Source: Candidatus Eiseniibacteriota bacterium
GTDB taxonomy: Bacteria; Joyebacterota; Joyebacteria; Joyebacterales; Joyebacteraceae
Direction of reading: 5' to 3'
Assembly (NCBI GenBank): GCA_030609605.1
Contig: JAUWBY010000154.1
Span: 1-5,703, forward strand
Length of the DNA: 5,703 nt
Positions 1-5,703 of this stretch are shown here, piece by piece. A program made the translations under genes and the position numbers. The notes under the pieces were generated by a model. That model made no database searches. It was not told the origin of the DNA and worked only from the letters and a program-made list of their open reading frames with translations. The stretch's first letter is position 1; every line of letters begins with the position of its first letter.

Positions 1-178
1 GGAACTCCCTGTTCATAAAGGTAGCTCCCGACGGATCGATCCCACCGTGAATATCGTTAGTAAACACGATGCACAGGCGGATCAACCCATCGGAGTCTGA
101 AGCACCCCACGCCGGCACGGCAGCCAGAATGGCCACAGCAACCGCAAGTACCAGCGTGAGCCTTCGTCGGATTGTCAT
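1..178 (-). CDS. Secreted 5'-nucleotidase/UshA-family metallophosphatase, N-terminal fragment (cut by window edge)
   Basis: Partial gene: the ATG is at 178-176 and the frame stays open to base 1, giving 59 residues. Residues 1-26 form a signal peptide: an MTIRRR basic start, a hydrophobic run LTLVLAVAVAILAAV, and a likely cut after PAWGA. The mature part then reads RLCIVFTNDIHGGIDPSG. TNDIHG is the first metal-binding motif of the calcineurin-like phosphoesterases of the 5'-nucleotidase/2',3'-cyclic phosphodiesterase (UshA, YfkN) family, where the Asp and His (D42, H44 here) bind the catalytic metals. Known members remove phosphate from nucleotides in the periplasm or outside the cell. A purine-rich ribosome binding site at 188-193 supports this start. 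The gene follows the barrel gene ending at 211 by only 32 bases, so it is probably co-transcribed. The other metal motifs and the C-terminal substrate domain lie outside the window, so substrate cannot be assigned. A related metallophosphatase of other specificity is possible. Confidence 0.82.
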   Translation of the reverse strand, partial: MTIRRRLTLVLAVAVAILAAVPAWGASDSDGLIRLCIVFTNDIHGGIDPSGATFMNREF

Positions 179-187
179 TATCTACTT

Positions 188-193
188 CTCCTC
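188..193 (-). promoter_or_regulatory. Ribosome binding site of the 5'-nucleotidase-like gene
   Basis: Read on the minus strand this is GAGGAG, nine bases before the ATG at 178. It supports that start codon for a gene that is otherwise seen only as a fragment. It sits in the 32-base gap after the stop codon of the preceding barrel gene. Confidence 0.7.
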
Positions 194-210
194 GCCCGGT
201 GGCCGGGCGG

Positions 211-1437
211 CTAGAACTGGTGCGTAAGGGTCACCATCGCCGTGGTCGTCGTCTCGCGGATGCGACCGTCTTCGACATCGTACTCCCTCACCCCCAGCTG
301 TCCCCCCACATCCAGCCTCAGGCCGACGATGTCCAGCCCAAGACCGATGCAGAATGCGGCTCTCGTGGTCTCCTCGTCCGTGTAGGAAGGCTGGTAGAGG
401 AAACCGAATCGAGCCTGCGTTGTGTTGAAGAACTGATGCTGCACGCCGACGCGGTATTCGATGGTGTCATCCAGATCCAGATCGTCGACGAGACTGTCCT
501 CAAACTCCGACCACTGCGTGTACTCGATATCCAGGCTCACCGTGGTCATTATCTCGTTGCGTGGGTGGTACTCGAACCCGACCGCGATCGCAGAGGGATA
601 CGAGTACTTCAGGTTACCTTCGACCGCCTCGTCCTCCGTGTTCTCACCGCTGTAGTCGGCAGCGAGCTCGAAGCTCGAGCGATAGACGACGGCCACATCC
701 ACACGATGCAGCTTCTCAACGAGAAGCCCGACAGTGAACTGCGTCCCGGAGAAATCATCCGATGAGAACCAACTGTCTGTATCTTCTTCCTCAGAGTTCT
801 CCGGATAGACGCGTCGTTCCTCTGCGTCTGCCTGCCCTCTCAGGAAGTCAACGCCGAGCCCCAGGTAGACTGCCGGCACGACCTCCTGAGCCAGAGTCAC
901 GCTAAAGGCGTTCACCCCTCCCGAGCCCTCGCTCCAGTCGTCGTAGAGAATCTTGTCCATCGGCTCCGCCTGCGTATCGGAGTCCCGATACTGGACGTGG
1001 TAGTTGTAACTCATGTCCAGCAGTGGGCGGTACCCGATCGCCACGGCCGGCGCCCAATCGTAGTCGCCCGATGGCTTCCACGAGATCGTCCCGATGTAGC
1101 GGTCGTACATCGTAGTATTGAAAGCGTATGTGCCGTACCCGATGACGCCCTCGAAGCTGTCGTAGAGAGGTTGTTCTCTTGACTCTTCCGTCGTGAGCAC
1201 CATTGCGGTCGCAGCAATCTCGACTCCCACTGTCTTTGCGACCAGCGCGGGGTTCAGCCCCGCACCGCGCGCGCCGTCGGCGGACGCCAGTCCGGCTCCA
1301 CCAAGCGCCAGTGACCTCGCGTCGCCGGCGGGTACAAGCTCCCCGTAGTGCCACTCGGCGTACGAAAACGCTGCGGCGCTCCCGCACAGACTCGCGACAG
1401 CGAGGAGAGCCATCACGACCGTGAATCCTCGTCGCAT
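211..1437 (-). CDS. PorV/UPF0164/FadL-like outer-membrane beta-barrel protein
   Basis: 408 residues from the chosen ATG. Residues 1-23 are a signal peptide (MRRGFTVVMALLAVASLCG, cut after SAAA). Next comes the family signature at about 38-66: GDARSLALGGAGLASADGA, then LNPALVA. This glycine/alanine stretch with an 'NPA' motif opens PorV, PorQ, UPF0164 and related OmpP1/FadL-type barrels. The rest alternates amphipathic strands with polar loops and ends in VTLTHQF; a terminal Phe is typical of substrates of the barrel-assembly (BAM) machinery. Two loops are very acidic (about residues 213-228, with EEEDTD, and 309-324, with DDLDLDD). A longer reading from 1512 would overlap the upstream gene by 7 bases, but it puts a polar 25-residue extension before the signal peptide and lacks the strong ribosome binding site at 1444-1450, so I start at 1437. 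The role is probably outer-membrane transport or protein-export assistance; the ligand is unknown. Confidence 0.8.
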   Translation of the reverse strand: MRRGFTVVMALLAVASLCGSAAAFSYAEWHYGELVPAGDARSLALGGAGLASADGARGAGLNPALVAKTVGVEIAATAMVLTTEESREQPLYDSFEGVIGYGTYAFNTTMYDRYIGTISWKPSGDYDWAPAVAIGYRPLLDMSYNYHVQYRDSDTQAEPMDKILYDDWSEGSGGVNAFSVTLAQEVVPAVYLGLGVDFLRGQADAEERRVYPENSEEEDTDSWFSSDDFSGTQFTVGLLVEKLHRVDVAVVYRSSFELAADYSGENTEDEAVEGNLKYSYPSAIAVGFEYHPRNEIMTTVSLDIEYTQWSEFEDSLVDDLDLDDTIEYRVGVQHQFFNTTQARFGFLYQPSYTDEETTRAAFCIGLGLDIVGLRLDVGGQLGVREYDVEDGRIRETTTTAMVTLTHQF

Positions 1438-1443
1438 ATTCTG

Positions 1444-1450
1444 CCTCCCC
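1444..1450 (-). promoter_or_regulatory. Ribosome binding site fixing the start of the 408-residue barrel gene
   Basis: On the minus strand this reads GGGGAGG, six bases before the ATG at 1437. It is the best Shine-Dalgarno match in the 68-base gap. It decides in favour of the start directly before the signal peptide over the in-frame upstream starts at 1491 and 1512. Confidence 0.75.
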
Positions 1451-1505
1451 AATCTACTGATTCCCTGAGTTGGTTCTCGATTCACATCCATTGCCCTCGC
1501 TCGGC

Positions 1506-3983
1506 CTACCACGAGTAATCAAGCTGGAGTCGGAACCCAGCATTGTCGTCTCTGACATACCATCCGTTCGGCTCCGGGTCCCCCGGTGGGTTCTCCCCGT
1601 ACTCTCTCGTATCTACGTAGGTAAGGGGGAACGCCTGGTTGTTGGTCCACCTGAACCTCAGCGACAGATGATCGGAGATCCGGTCTGAGATCGATATCCA
1701 GTACCTGAAGGCGTGATCGTCGATGATCGTGAACGACCCATCCTCGAAGAGCCAGATGAAGCCGTCGTAGTAGAGAACCGATCCCGTCACCTTCAGCCAG
1801 TCGCTGAAGTTGTGGGTGACGGCGGCCCCGACCGCGTACGACGGGACGGCGGCAGATCCGACATCCGGATACTCACCGTCGGCCTCCGGATTACCTGATA
1901 GCCGCGGCCTTGGCGGCCATTCGATCCACGCTCTCGACAGCATGAACTCGACTTCATCGTACTTCGAGAGCCTGTACTCCAATCTGAACCGGGTCTCGAC
2001 CTGCTCGTAAGTCTGCGGCGTCATCCAGTTCTCGCCCAGACGGCCTTGCCACTTCTGTCTCAGGTTCATCACGATGTTGTAGATGGGCTGGAACCTGAGC
2101 TTGAGGACAAGGCGGGAGTAGTCCGCGCCGTCAGCCTTGCGCTCCCAGACGTCGTACTCGATCGACGGAGTCAGACGATCGGAGAACCTGTAACGTGAAT
2201 TGACGTACAGTCCCCGCTCTGCCTGTGGCGTGACGGAGTTCACGTAGAGAAGCCCGTAGATCGGATCCGACAGATAGTACTGATCCTCGAGTATCGTCCC
2301 CTTATACCGCTTGTACTCAGAGAAGGCACGACTGTAAGGATTGTCGAAGTCGACATCGTAGTCGCGGTAGAGGGCAAGGAAACTCAGATTGCTGTAGGAC
2401 GCGTAAGCATTGACGACGAACGCGTGTGCGTCGTCCTCGAAGTCGAAAAGCTCCCCGTCCTTGTCCAGCGCGGCGTACTCGCCGGCGAAGGCGACGTTGT
2501 CCACGACGTACTGGAACTCTGTGCCGAAGACGCGCCTGAACTTGCCGGGGCTTGTGTAGCTTGAGAAATACTCGCCGTCGGCGGCAACCAGTTTGTCCTC
2601 GTTGTCATCCGGAACGATCCAGGCCACATCCATCGTGCCGTTCGGATCGTAACCCGACTTCCAGTACTTGTTGTACCGACTCTCGTAAGCGCTCACGCCT
2701 ATCCACGAACCCGGCGCGAAGCCGTATTTCACATTCGCTCCCAGCGTCTGCTCGTGAACGACGTCCCTCATGTCGCGCATGCCGGCCGCGGCCAGGTCGT
2801 CGTTGCTGATACGGGGCGACATGATGATGTACTGGTTGATCGTACCGTCCGGATTGAGAACGGCGTCCTTCCAGTCATCTGAGTAGAAGACCACGCTCTT
2901 CACATTGCCGTACGTCATCTCCGTCGCGATGCCGTTGAGCTGAAACTCCTGTGTCGGAGAGATGTCGCCCAGAATGCCCATATACCTCTTGTCCCACCCA
3001 TACCCGGAATTCCTCGGCTTGAAGTAGTCGGTGTTCTGCATCACCAGGCCCTGGCCGAAGGCGAGAGCGTAGTTCCCGAGAACTATGTTGTCGAATGTCA
3101 CCGGGCCGAGCGATTTGTCCTTTATCGTCGTGTGGAACTTGAAGGCGGTGAACTCCTCATCGCCGAACCCCTTGTACGCCAGAGCTCCGGCATTGATGTC
3201 CTGCCCCCACCTTCCACGGAACTTGTGCTGGTAGATGGGACCGGCGCTGTCCAGATCGAGACGATCCCACCAGGAATCGTACCCTCCGTCGGCGAAGTTC
3301 CGGTCCTCCTTGAGGAGTTCCTCCGTGTCGAAAATCGACGGAGTATCGTAGACCCGGAACTGGTAGCTTCCACGAAACTGAGCATCCTCGGCGGGGTCGT
3401 CGTAACGCACGAAGTTCCGCACGTTGTAGTAGCCCCAGTACGTGAGCCCGGGAATGTTCCGCAGCTGCGATCTCCGCTCCACACGGTTCTTCCGCATGTA
3501 CTTGAAGATGGCCGCCGCGTCCGGAGGCGATACGCTCTGGAGATTCGCTATCTCGTTGTAGGTCGCCGTGTTGACATTTACCGGATCCTTCGCAAGATCG
3601 ATCCAGTGATCCACTAGAGCTTCGCCGCCACCCTCCTCCGACTCCCACTGTCTGATCCTGTAGTAGATCTCGTTGATCCGCTGAAGCTCCTCATCTTCGA
3701 TCGCTACGGCACTGATCTTGACAAGTGGTTTGATCCGCTGGAAATCCTCGATCGTCACGCCCGGAAGAGTTCTCAGTTCGTAGACGCTCCCGTAGTAGGA
3801 GGTGTACTCCCTGTATCGCCAGATCGTCTCGGCGACCTCCTCGGAGATGGGCAACGCCCGTATCTCCTCGAGTGTCGCTCGATTCAAATCGAGCTGCTCC
3901 TCCGCGTGAACACATGGGGCATTAGCGGCCAGAATGAGACCGACCAGCACCGCCACAAACCCCATGGCTCTGAGTCGTTTCAT
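1506..3983 (-). CDS. Outer-membrane barrel protein with tandem ComEA-like helix-hairpin-helix domains
   Basis: 825 residues. Residues 1-27 are a signal peptide (cut after CVHA). Two HhH modules follow: residues 31-90 (LDLNRATLEEIRALP, then a second hairpin around ELRTLPGVT) and residues 135-192 (VNVNTATYNEIANLQ, then QLRNIPGLT). The 'LNxNxAtxeEi...LP' pattern is that of ComEA-type HhH domains, which bind DNA backbone without sequence specificity. A charged helical linker (about 94-130) joins them. From about residue 200 the protein is rich in alternating Tyr/Phe/Trp strands and ends in LQLDYSW, as expected for a large outer-membrane barrel. VLGNYALAFGQGLV at 301-314 resembles a conserved block I recall from HhH-barrel proteins of Bacteroidetes. 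Function is not established for this family; DNA handling at the outer membrane is inferred from the HhH part only. The ATG at 3983 has GGGAGG (3988-3993) four bases upstream, and the gap to the preceding gene is 33 bases, suggesting one operon. Confidence 0.85.
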   Translation of the reverse strand: MKRLRAMGFVAVLVGLILAANAPCVHAEEQLDLNRATLEEIRALPISEEVAETIWRYREYTSYYGSVYELRTLPGVTIEDFQRIKPLVKISAVAIEDEELQRINEIYYRIRQWESEEGGGEALVDHWIDLAKDPVNVNTATYNEIANLQSVSPPDAAAIFKYMRKNRVERRSQLRNIPGLTYWGYYNVRNFVRYDDPAEDAQFRGSYQFRVYDTPSIFDTEELLKEDRNFADGGYDSWWDRLDLDSAGPIYQHKFRGRWGQDINAGALAYKGFGDEEFTAFKFHTTIKDKSLGPVTFDNIVLGNYALAFGQGLVMQNTDYFKPRNSGYGWDKRYMGILGDISPTQEFQLNGIATEMTYGNVKSVVFYSDDWKDAVLNPDGTINQYIIMSPRISNDDLAAAGMRDMRDVVHEQTLGANVKYGFAPGSWIGVSAYESRYNKYWKSGYDPNGTMDVAWIVPDDNEDKLVAADGEYFSSYTSPGKFRRVFGTEFQYVVDNVAFAGEYAALDKDGELFDFEDDAHAFVVNAYASYSNLSFLALYRDYDVDFDNPYSRAFSEYKRYKGTILEDQYYLSDPIYGLLYVNSVTPQAERGLYVNSRYRFSDRLTPSIEYDVWERKADGADYSRLVLKLRFQPIYNIVMNLRQKWQGRLGENWMTPQTYEQVETRFRLEYRLSKYDEVEFMLSRAWIEWPPRPRLSGNPEADGEYPDVGSAAVPSYAVGAAVTHNFSDWLKVTGSVLYYDGFIWLFEDGSFTIIDDHAFRYWISISDRISDHLSLRFRWTNNQAFPLTYVDTREYGENPPGDPEPNGWYVRDDNAGFRLQLDYSW

Positions 3984-4016
3984 CGTACCTCCCTCAATCC
4001 CTAAACCGGCCGCAAG

Positions 4017-4898
4017 CTAGAAATCGATACCGAGGCCATAGACGTGGCTTCCCGGCAAGGTCTCATGTGACGTGTAGCTGTAGTCGAGCGTGATCATGTT
4101 CCACCCGGTTCCAAACCCGAACGAGATCCTGTTCGGCTGGTTCTGGATGCCTCCGCGAAGTGTCAGGTAGTCGTTGATCTCGAACTCGAGACCGAAGCAC
4201 GCGCGCAGATCCTCCGTGGTCTGTTTCTGAATCTCCAGGCAGGTCTGAACGCCGCCGTACGGGCTGTAGCAGACGCCGGCTGTGAACCACTGCGGGAGAT
4301 CCTTGGCATCTGGATCACCGAGCTTCGGGTTGTTGATGTTCTTCGCGAAGAACCCGAACCTGGTGCGTCCTCTCAGCGTGCCTATGACACCGATGTCGAC
4401 GCCGAAGGTGTTGGCCGATCCAAGATCGACACCTCCCACGGACTCGGTCGGAAAACTCAGTCCGTAGAGATTCAGTCCGTAGCCGACTGCGAGCGAGGAG
4501 TGCACGTCTTCCATCAGCATCACGCCTTGACCGACCACGAATGAATACTCGCTCTCCAGCTCGTTGCCGTCGTATTCAGTGGAGAAGTAGCGAGCTCCTA
4601 TCCCGAAGGTTCCCACACCCGTCGGGACGGTTACGGCTCCGGAACCGAGCTTGAAGAAATCGTAGCCATAGAGGTCTACGTACGACGAGTAGATCCCGAT
4701 CTCGTCCTGCATCGCGAGAGCCGCGGGGTTCGTGAAGATCGCGGTCTCGTCGTCCGAGAGCGCCACGAACGCCCCACCCATCGCCCGTGCCCTCGGCGAG
4801 AGAACCAGATTGTCAAAGACGCCAGCAGCCCCGGCCACGCCGGGAAGCACGAGGCAGACCACAATGGCCGCGGCGGTTGCAATTCGTATCCCTTTCAC
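4017..4898 (-). CDS. PorV/PorQ-like (UPF0164-type) outer-membrane beta-barrel protein
   Basis: 293 residues with a GTG start at 4898-4896. Residues 1-24 are a signal peptide (MKGIRIATAAAIVVCLVLPG, cut after VAGA). Residues 36-62 carry the family signature RARAMGGAFVALSDDETA followed by FTNPAALA, which matches the start of PorV/PorQ proteins ('GARAxGMGGAFvAvaDDaxAxyxNPAGL'). About a dozen amphipathic strands follow, ending in VYGLGIDF with the terminal Phe of outer-membrane barrels. In type IX secretion, PorV is the outer-membrane shuttle that binds the C-terminal signal of cargo. Here the gene lies 70 bases after a gene whose product ends in a FlgD/T9SS-like C-terminal domain, so a cargo-shuttle pair is plausible. 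No other secretion gene is visible, however, and many PorV-like paralogues in these phyla have unknown roles. The 33-base gap to the HhH-barrel gene implies co-transcription. Confidence 0.85.
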   Translation of the reverse strand: MKGIRIATAAAIVVCLVLPGVAGAAGVFDNLVLSPRARAMGGAFVALSDDETAIFTNPAALAMQDEIGIYSSYVDLYGYDFFKLGSGAVTVPTGVGTFGIGARYFSTEYDGNELESEYSFVVGQGVMLMEDVHSSLAVGYGLNLYGLSFPTESVGGVDLGSANTFGVDIGVIGTLRGRTRFGFFAKNINNPKLGDPDAKDLPQWFTAGVCYSPYGGVQTCLEIQKQTTEDLRACFGLEFEINDYLTLRGGIQNQPNRISFGFGTGWNMITLDYSYTSHETLPGSHVYGLGIDF

Positions 4899-4903
4899 CC
4901 TTG

Positions 4904-4910
4904 CCTCCTT
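4904..4910 (-). promoter_or_regulatory. Ribosome binding site supporting a GTG start
   Basis: On the minus strand this reads AAGGAGG, a near-perfect Shine-Dalgarno site, five bases before the GTG at 4898. The following codons encode a clean signal peptide, so the GTG is the credible start of the PorV-like gene. Confidence 0.75.
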
Positions 4911-4947
4911 TTGGGTCGCTTTCGATCGTCCGATCGGTTTCGACCAG

Positions 4948-4970
4948 AAGGGTTCCTGATAGAATCCCCT
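4948..4970 (-). other. Possible stem-loop overlapping the stop codon of the FlgD-type-domain gene
   Basis: In the minus-strand transcript, bases 4970-4962 can pair with 4955-4948: eight pairs including one G-U, a single bulged A at 4965, and a six-base loop (4961-4956). It begins inside the stop codon at 4971-4969. No run of U follows, so it is not a convincing intrinsic terminator. It could slow decay or tune readthrough into the next gene, or be chance. Confidence 0.25.
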
Positions 4971-5703
4971 ATTGGAGCTTCATCCCGACAACTATCGGCA
5001 CAGCCGCATCCCCTGCGGCCTCACCGGTTCTTTCTCTGGCCTGAACCTGACAGACGTAGACGCCGGGCGGCACGTCCTTGCCTTGATCATTCTTGCCGTC
5101 CCACGTCGCCCTCTGCGGCCCCAGGCACCAGCCGTCGTACAGTGTCTTCACCGACCGGCCCTGAAGATCGAAGATCCTGACCGAGATACGGCTTGCCTGC
5201 GGTCCGTTGTATGAGATCTCGATACAATCATCCTGATCGATGTCGAGCACTCGCGCGGTCGCCGTGACTGCCGCATCCGCAACGAAGTGCGCCTCCATGA
5301 TCTCCAGGTCGCTCTCGTACCGCGGAGCCAGCTCGTACCCGGAGAAGAACGGAGACGAGTAGTCGTACTGGAGAAGAACGCCTGTCACGCTGATACTGTC
5401 GCCGAAAGCGTACTTGGAGAAATCAAGGTCGGTGAAGTTCTGATAGACTTGGACGGAACCGGAACCATCATCGATGTAGATGGCGAATCCCTCCAAGCTC
5501 ATGATGACACCCGACGTCGTGATGAGCGTTCCCTCGAGAGCCTCGTCCGATATGTCTCCGGTCCGCATGACGGAGGGCTGAACAGCGTCGAACCCCCTTG
5601 CATGCACCGTCAGGGAGAATGGAACATCGTTGCCTCCTGTTATCTCCGTCGTGGCGCCATTCCCACTGCTGGAGATGTACTCCACCACCTCGCCGACGAC
5701 CTC
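4969..5703 (-). CDS. Secreted OB-fold-repeat protein with C-terminal FlgD/T9SS-like sorting domain (N-terminus missing)
   Basis: C-terminal 244 residues of a longer gene: the frame is open to base 5703, and a GTG at 5688 lies within a beta-strand (EVVGEVVEYISSSG), so it is not the true start. Residues 1-35 look like the end of one OB-fold-like domain ('V.G.VVEY...TEI'). Residues about 52-135 form a second one, with GTLITTSGVI, FAIYIDDGSGSVQVY and GDSISVTGVLLQY; the 'I.DGSG...VY' and 'GD...VTGV' pieces are typical of OB-folds in secreted nuclease and phosphatase proteins. Residues 156-244 are a FlgD-type Ig domain: ISVRIFDLQGRSVKTL, WDGKNDQGKDVPPGVY, ending in AAVPIVVGMKLQ. Such terminal domains are abundant in FCB-group secreted proteins and resemble type IX sorting signals. 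The catalytic part, if any, lies upstream of the window. It may equally be a non-enzymatic surface protein. It leads the visible operon. Confidence 0.78.
   Translation of the reverse strand, partial: EVVGEVVEYISSSGNGATTEITGGNDVPFSLTVHARGFDAVQPSVMRTGDISDEALEGTLITTSGVIMSLEGFAIYIDDGSGSVQVYQNFTDLDFSKYAFGDSISVTGVLLQYDYSSPFFSGYELAPRYESDLEIMEAHFVADAAVTATARVLDIDQDDCIEISYNGPQASRISVRIFDLQGRSVKTLYDGWCLGPQRATWDGKNDQGKDVPPGVYVCQVQARERTGEAAGDAAVPIVVGMKLQ

Noticed and set aside
172..765. A 197-codon plus-strand open frame opposite the 408-residue barrel gene
   Set aside because: It lies almost wholly antisense to a gene with a signal peptide, family motif and ribosome binding site. Its product is Arg/Val-rich with no recognisable domain, as expected of an antisense shadow in GC-rich DNA.
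1438..1505. Promoter or terminator in the 68-base gap before the 408-residue barrel gene
   Set aside because: I see no convincing -35/-10 pair, no Bacteroidetes-type promoter (TTTG with TAnnTTTG) and no strong hairpin; only the ribosome binding site stands out.
3132..3617. A 161-codon plus-strand open frame, with overlapping minus-strand frames, inside the HhH-barrel gene
   Set aside because: All sit within the well-supported 825-residue gene and have shadow-type compositions without known motifs.
3914..3983. Lipoprotein signal (Cys24) in the HhH-barrel protein
   Set aside because: The residues before Cys24 are Asn-Ala-Pro rather than a lipobox such as Leu-Ala-Gly, and a normal signal-peptidase I site (VHA) follows three residues later.
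4923..4936. Two CGATCG palindromes as an operator or hairpin
   Set aside because: The two-base spacer is too short for a full hairpin, the six-base motif is common by chance in this base composition, and no promoter elements lie next to it.
4948..4970. Stem-loop as a Rho-independent terminator
   Set aside because: The stem is short and bulged and only two U residues follow. The next gene starts 50 bases later on the same strand with a strong ribosome binding site.
1..5703. CRISPR array, tRNA, rRNA, transposase or inverted terminal repeats
   Set aside because: No regularly spaced repeats, no RNA-gene signatures and no mobile-element proteins were seen; the window is almost entirely coding.

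Overview
The window is a tightly packed, single-direction gene cluster. All five recognisable genes lie on the minus strand and are read from right to left, with gaps of 70, 33, 68 and 32 bases. Every complete product begins with a Sec-type signal peptide, so this is an envelope and secretion locus. The sequence is moderately GC-rich. The mix of gene types points to a Gram-negative bacterium of the wider FCB group: a FlgD/T9SS-like C-terminal domain ending in a 'PIVVG' motif, PorV/UPF0164-like barrels, and a barrel carrying helix-hairpin-helix (HhH) domains. My best guess is one of the less-studied phyla (Eisenbacteria-, Krumholzibacteria-, Latescibacteria- or Gemmatimonadota-like) rather than a classical Bacteroidetes. 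This placement is inference from protein style; no rRNA or other taxonomic marker is present.

In transcription order: (1) 5703-4969, the C-terminal part of a secreted protein with OB-fold-like repeats and a terminal FlgD-type Ig/sorting domain. It enters the window already in frame, so its N-terminus is missing. (2) 4898-4017, a PorV/PorQ-like outer-membrane barrel of 293 residues with a GTG start. (3) 3983-1506, an 825-residue protein with two ComEA-like HhH domains followed by a large predicted outer-membrane barrel. (4) 1437-211, a second PorV/FadL-like barrel of 408 residues. (5) 178-1, the first 59 residues of a secreted metallophosphatase of the 5'-nucleotidase/UshA family, recognised by a signal peptide and the TNDIHGG metal-binding motif. 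It is cut by the left edge.

The genes could work together as follows (inference). The OB-fold plus FlgD-type protein resembles the accessory part of secreted nucleases or phosphatases. The PorV-like barrel could help carry such a C-terminally tagged protein to the surface. The HhH barrel puts predicted DNA-binding modules next to an outer-membrane pore, and the terminal gene would dephosphorylate nucleotides. This fits a locus for scavenging extracellular nucleic acid or phosphate, but the two genes that would decide it are both truncated by the window. No mobile element, CRISPR array, tRNA, rRNA or convincing terminator was seen, and no stretch over 300 bases lacks a gene.
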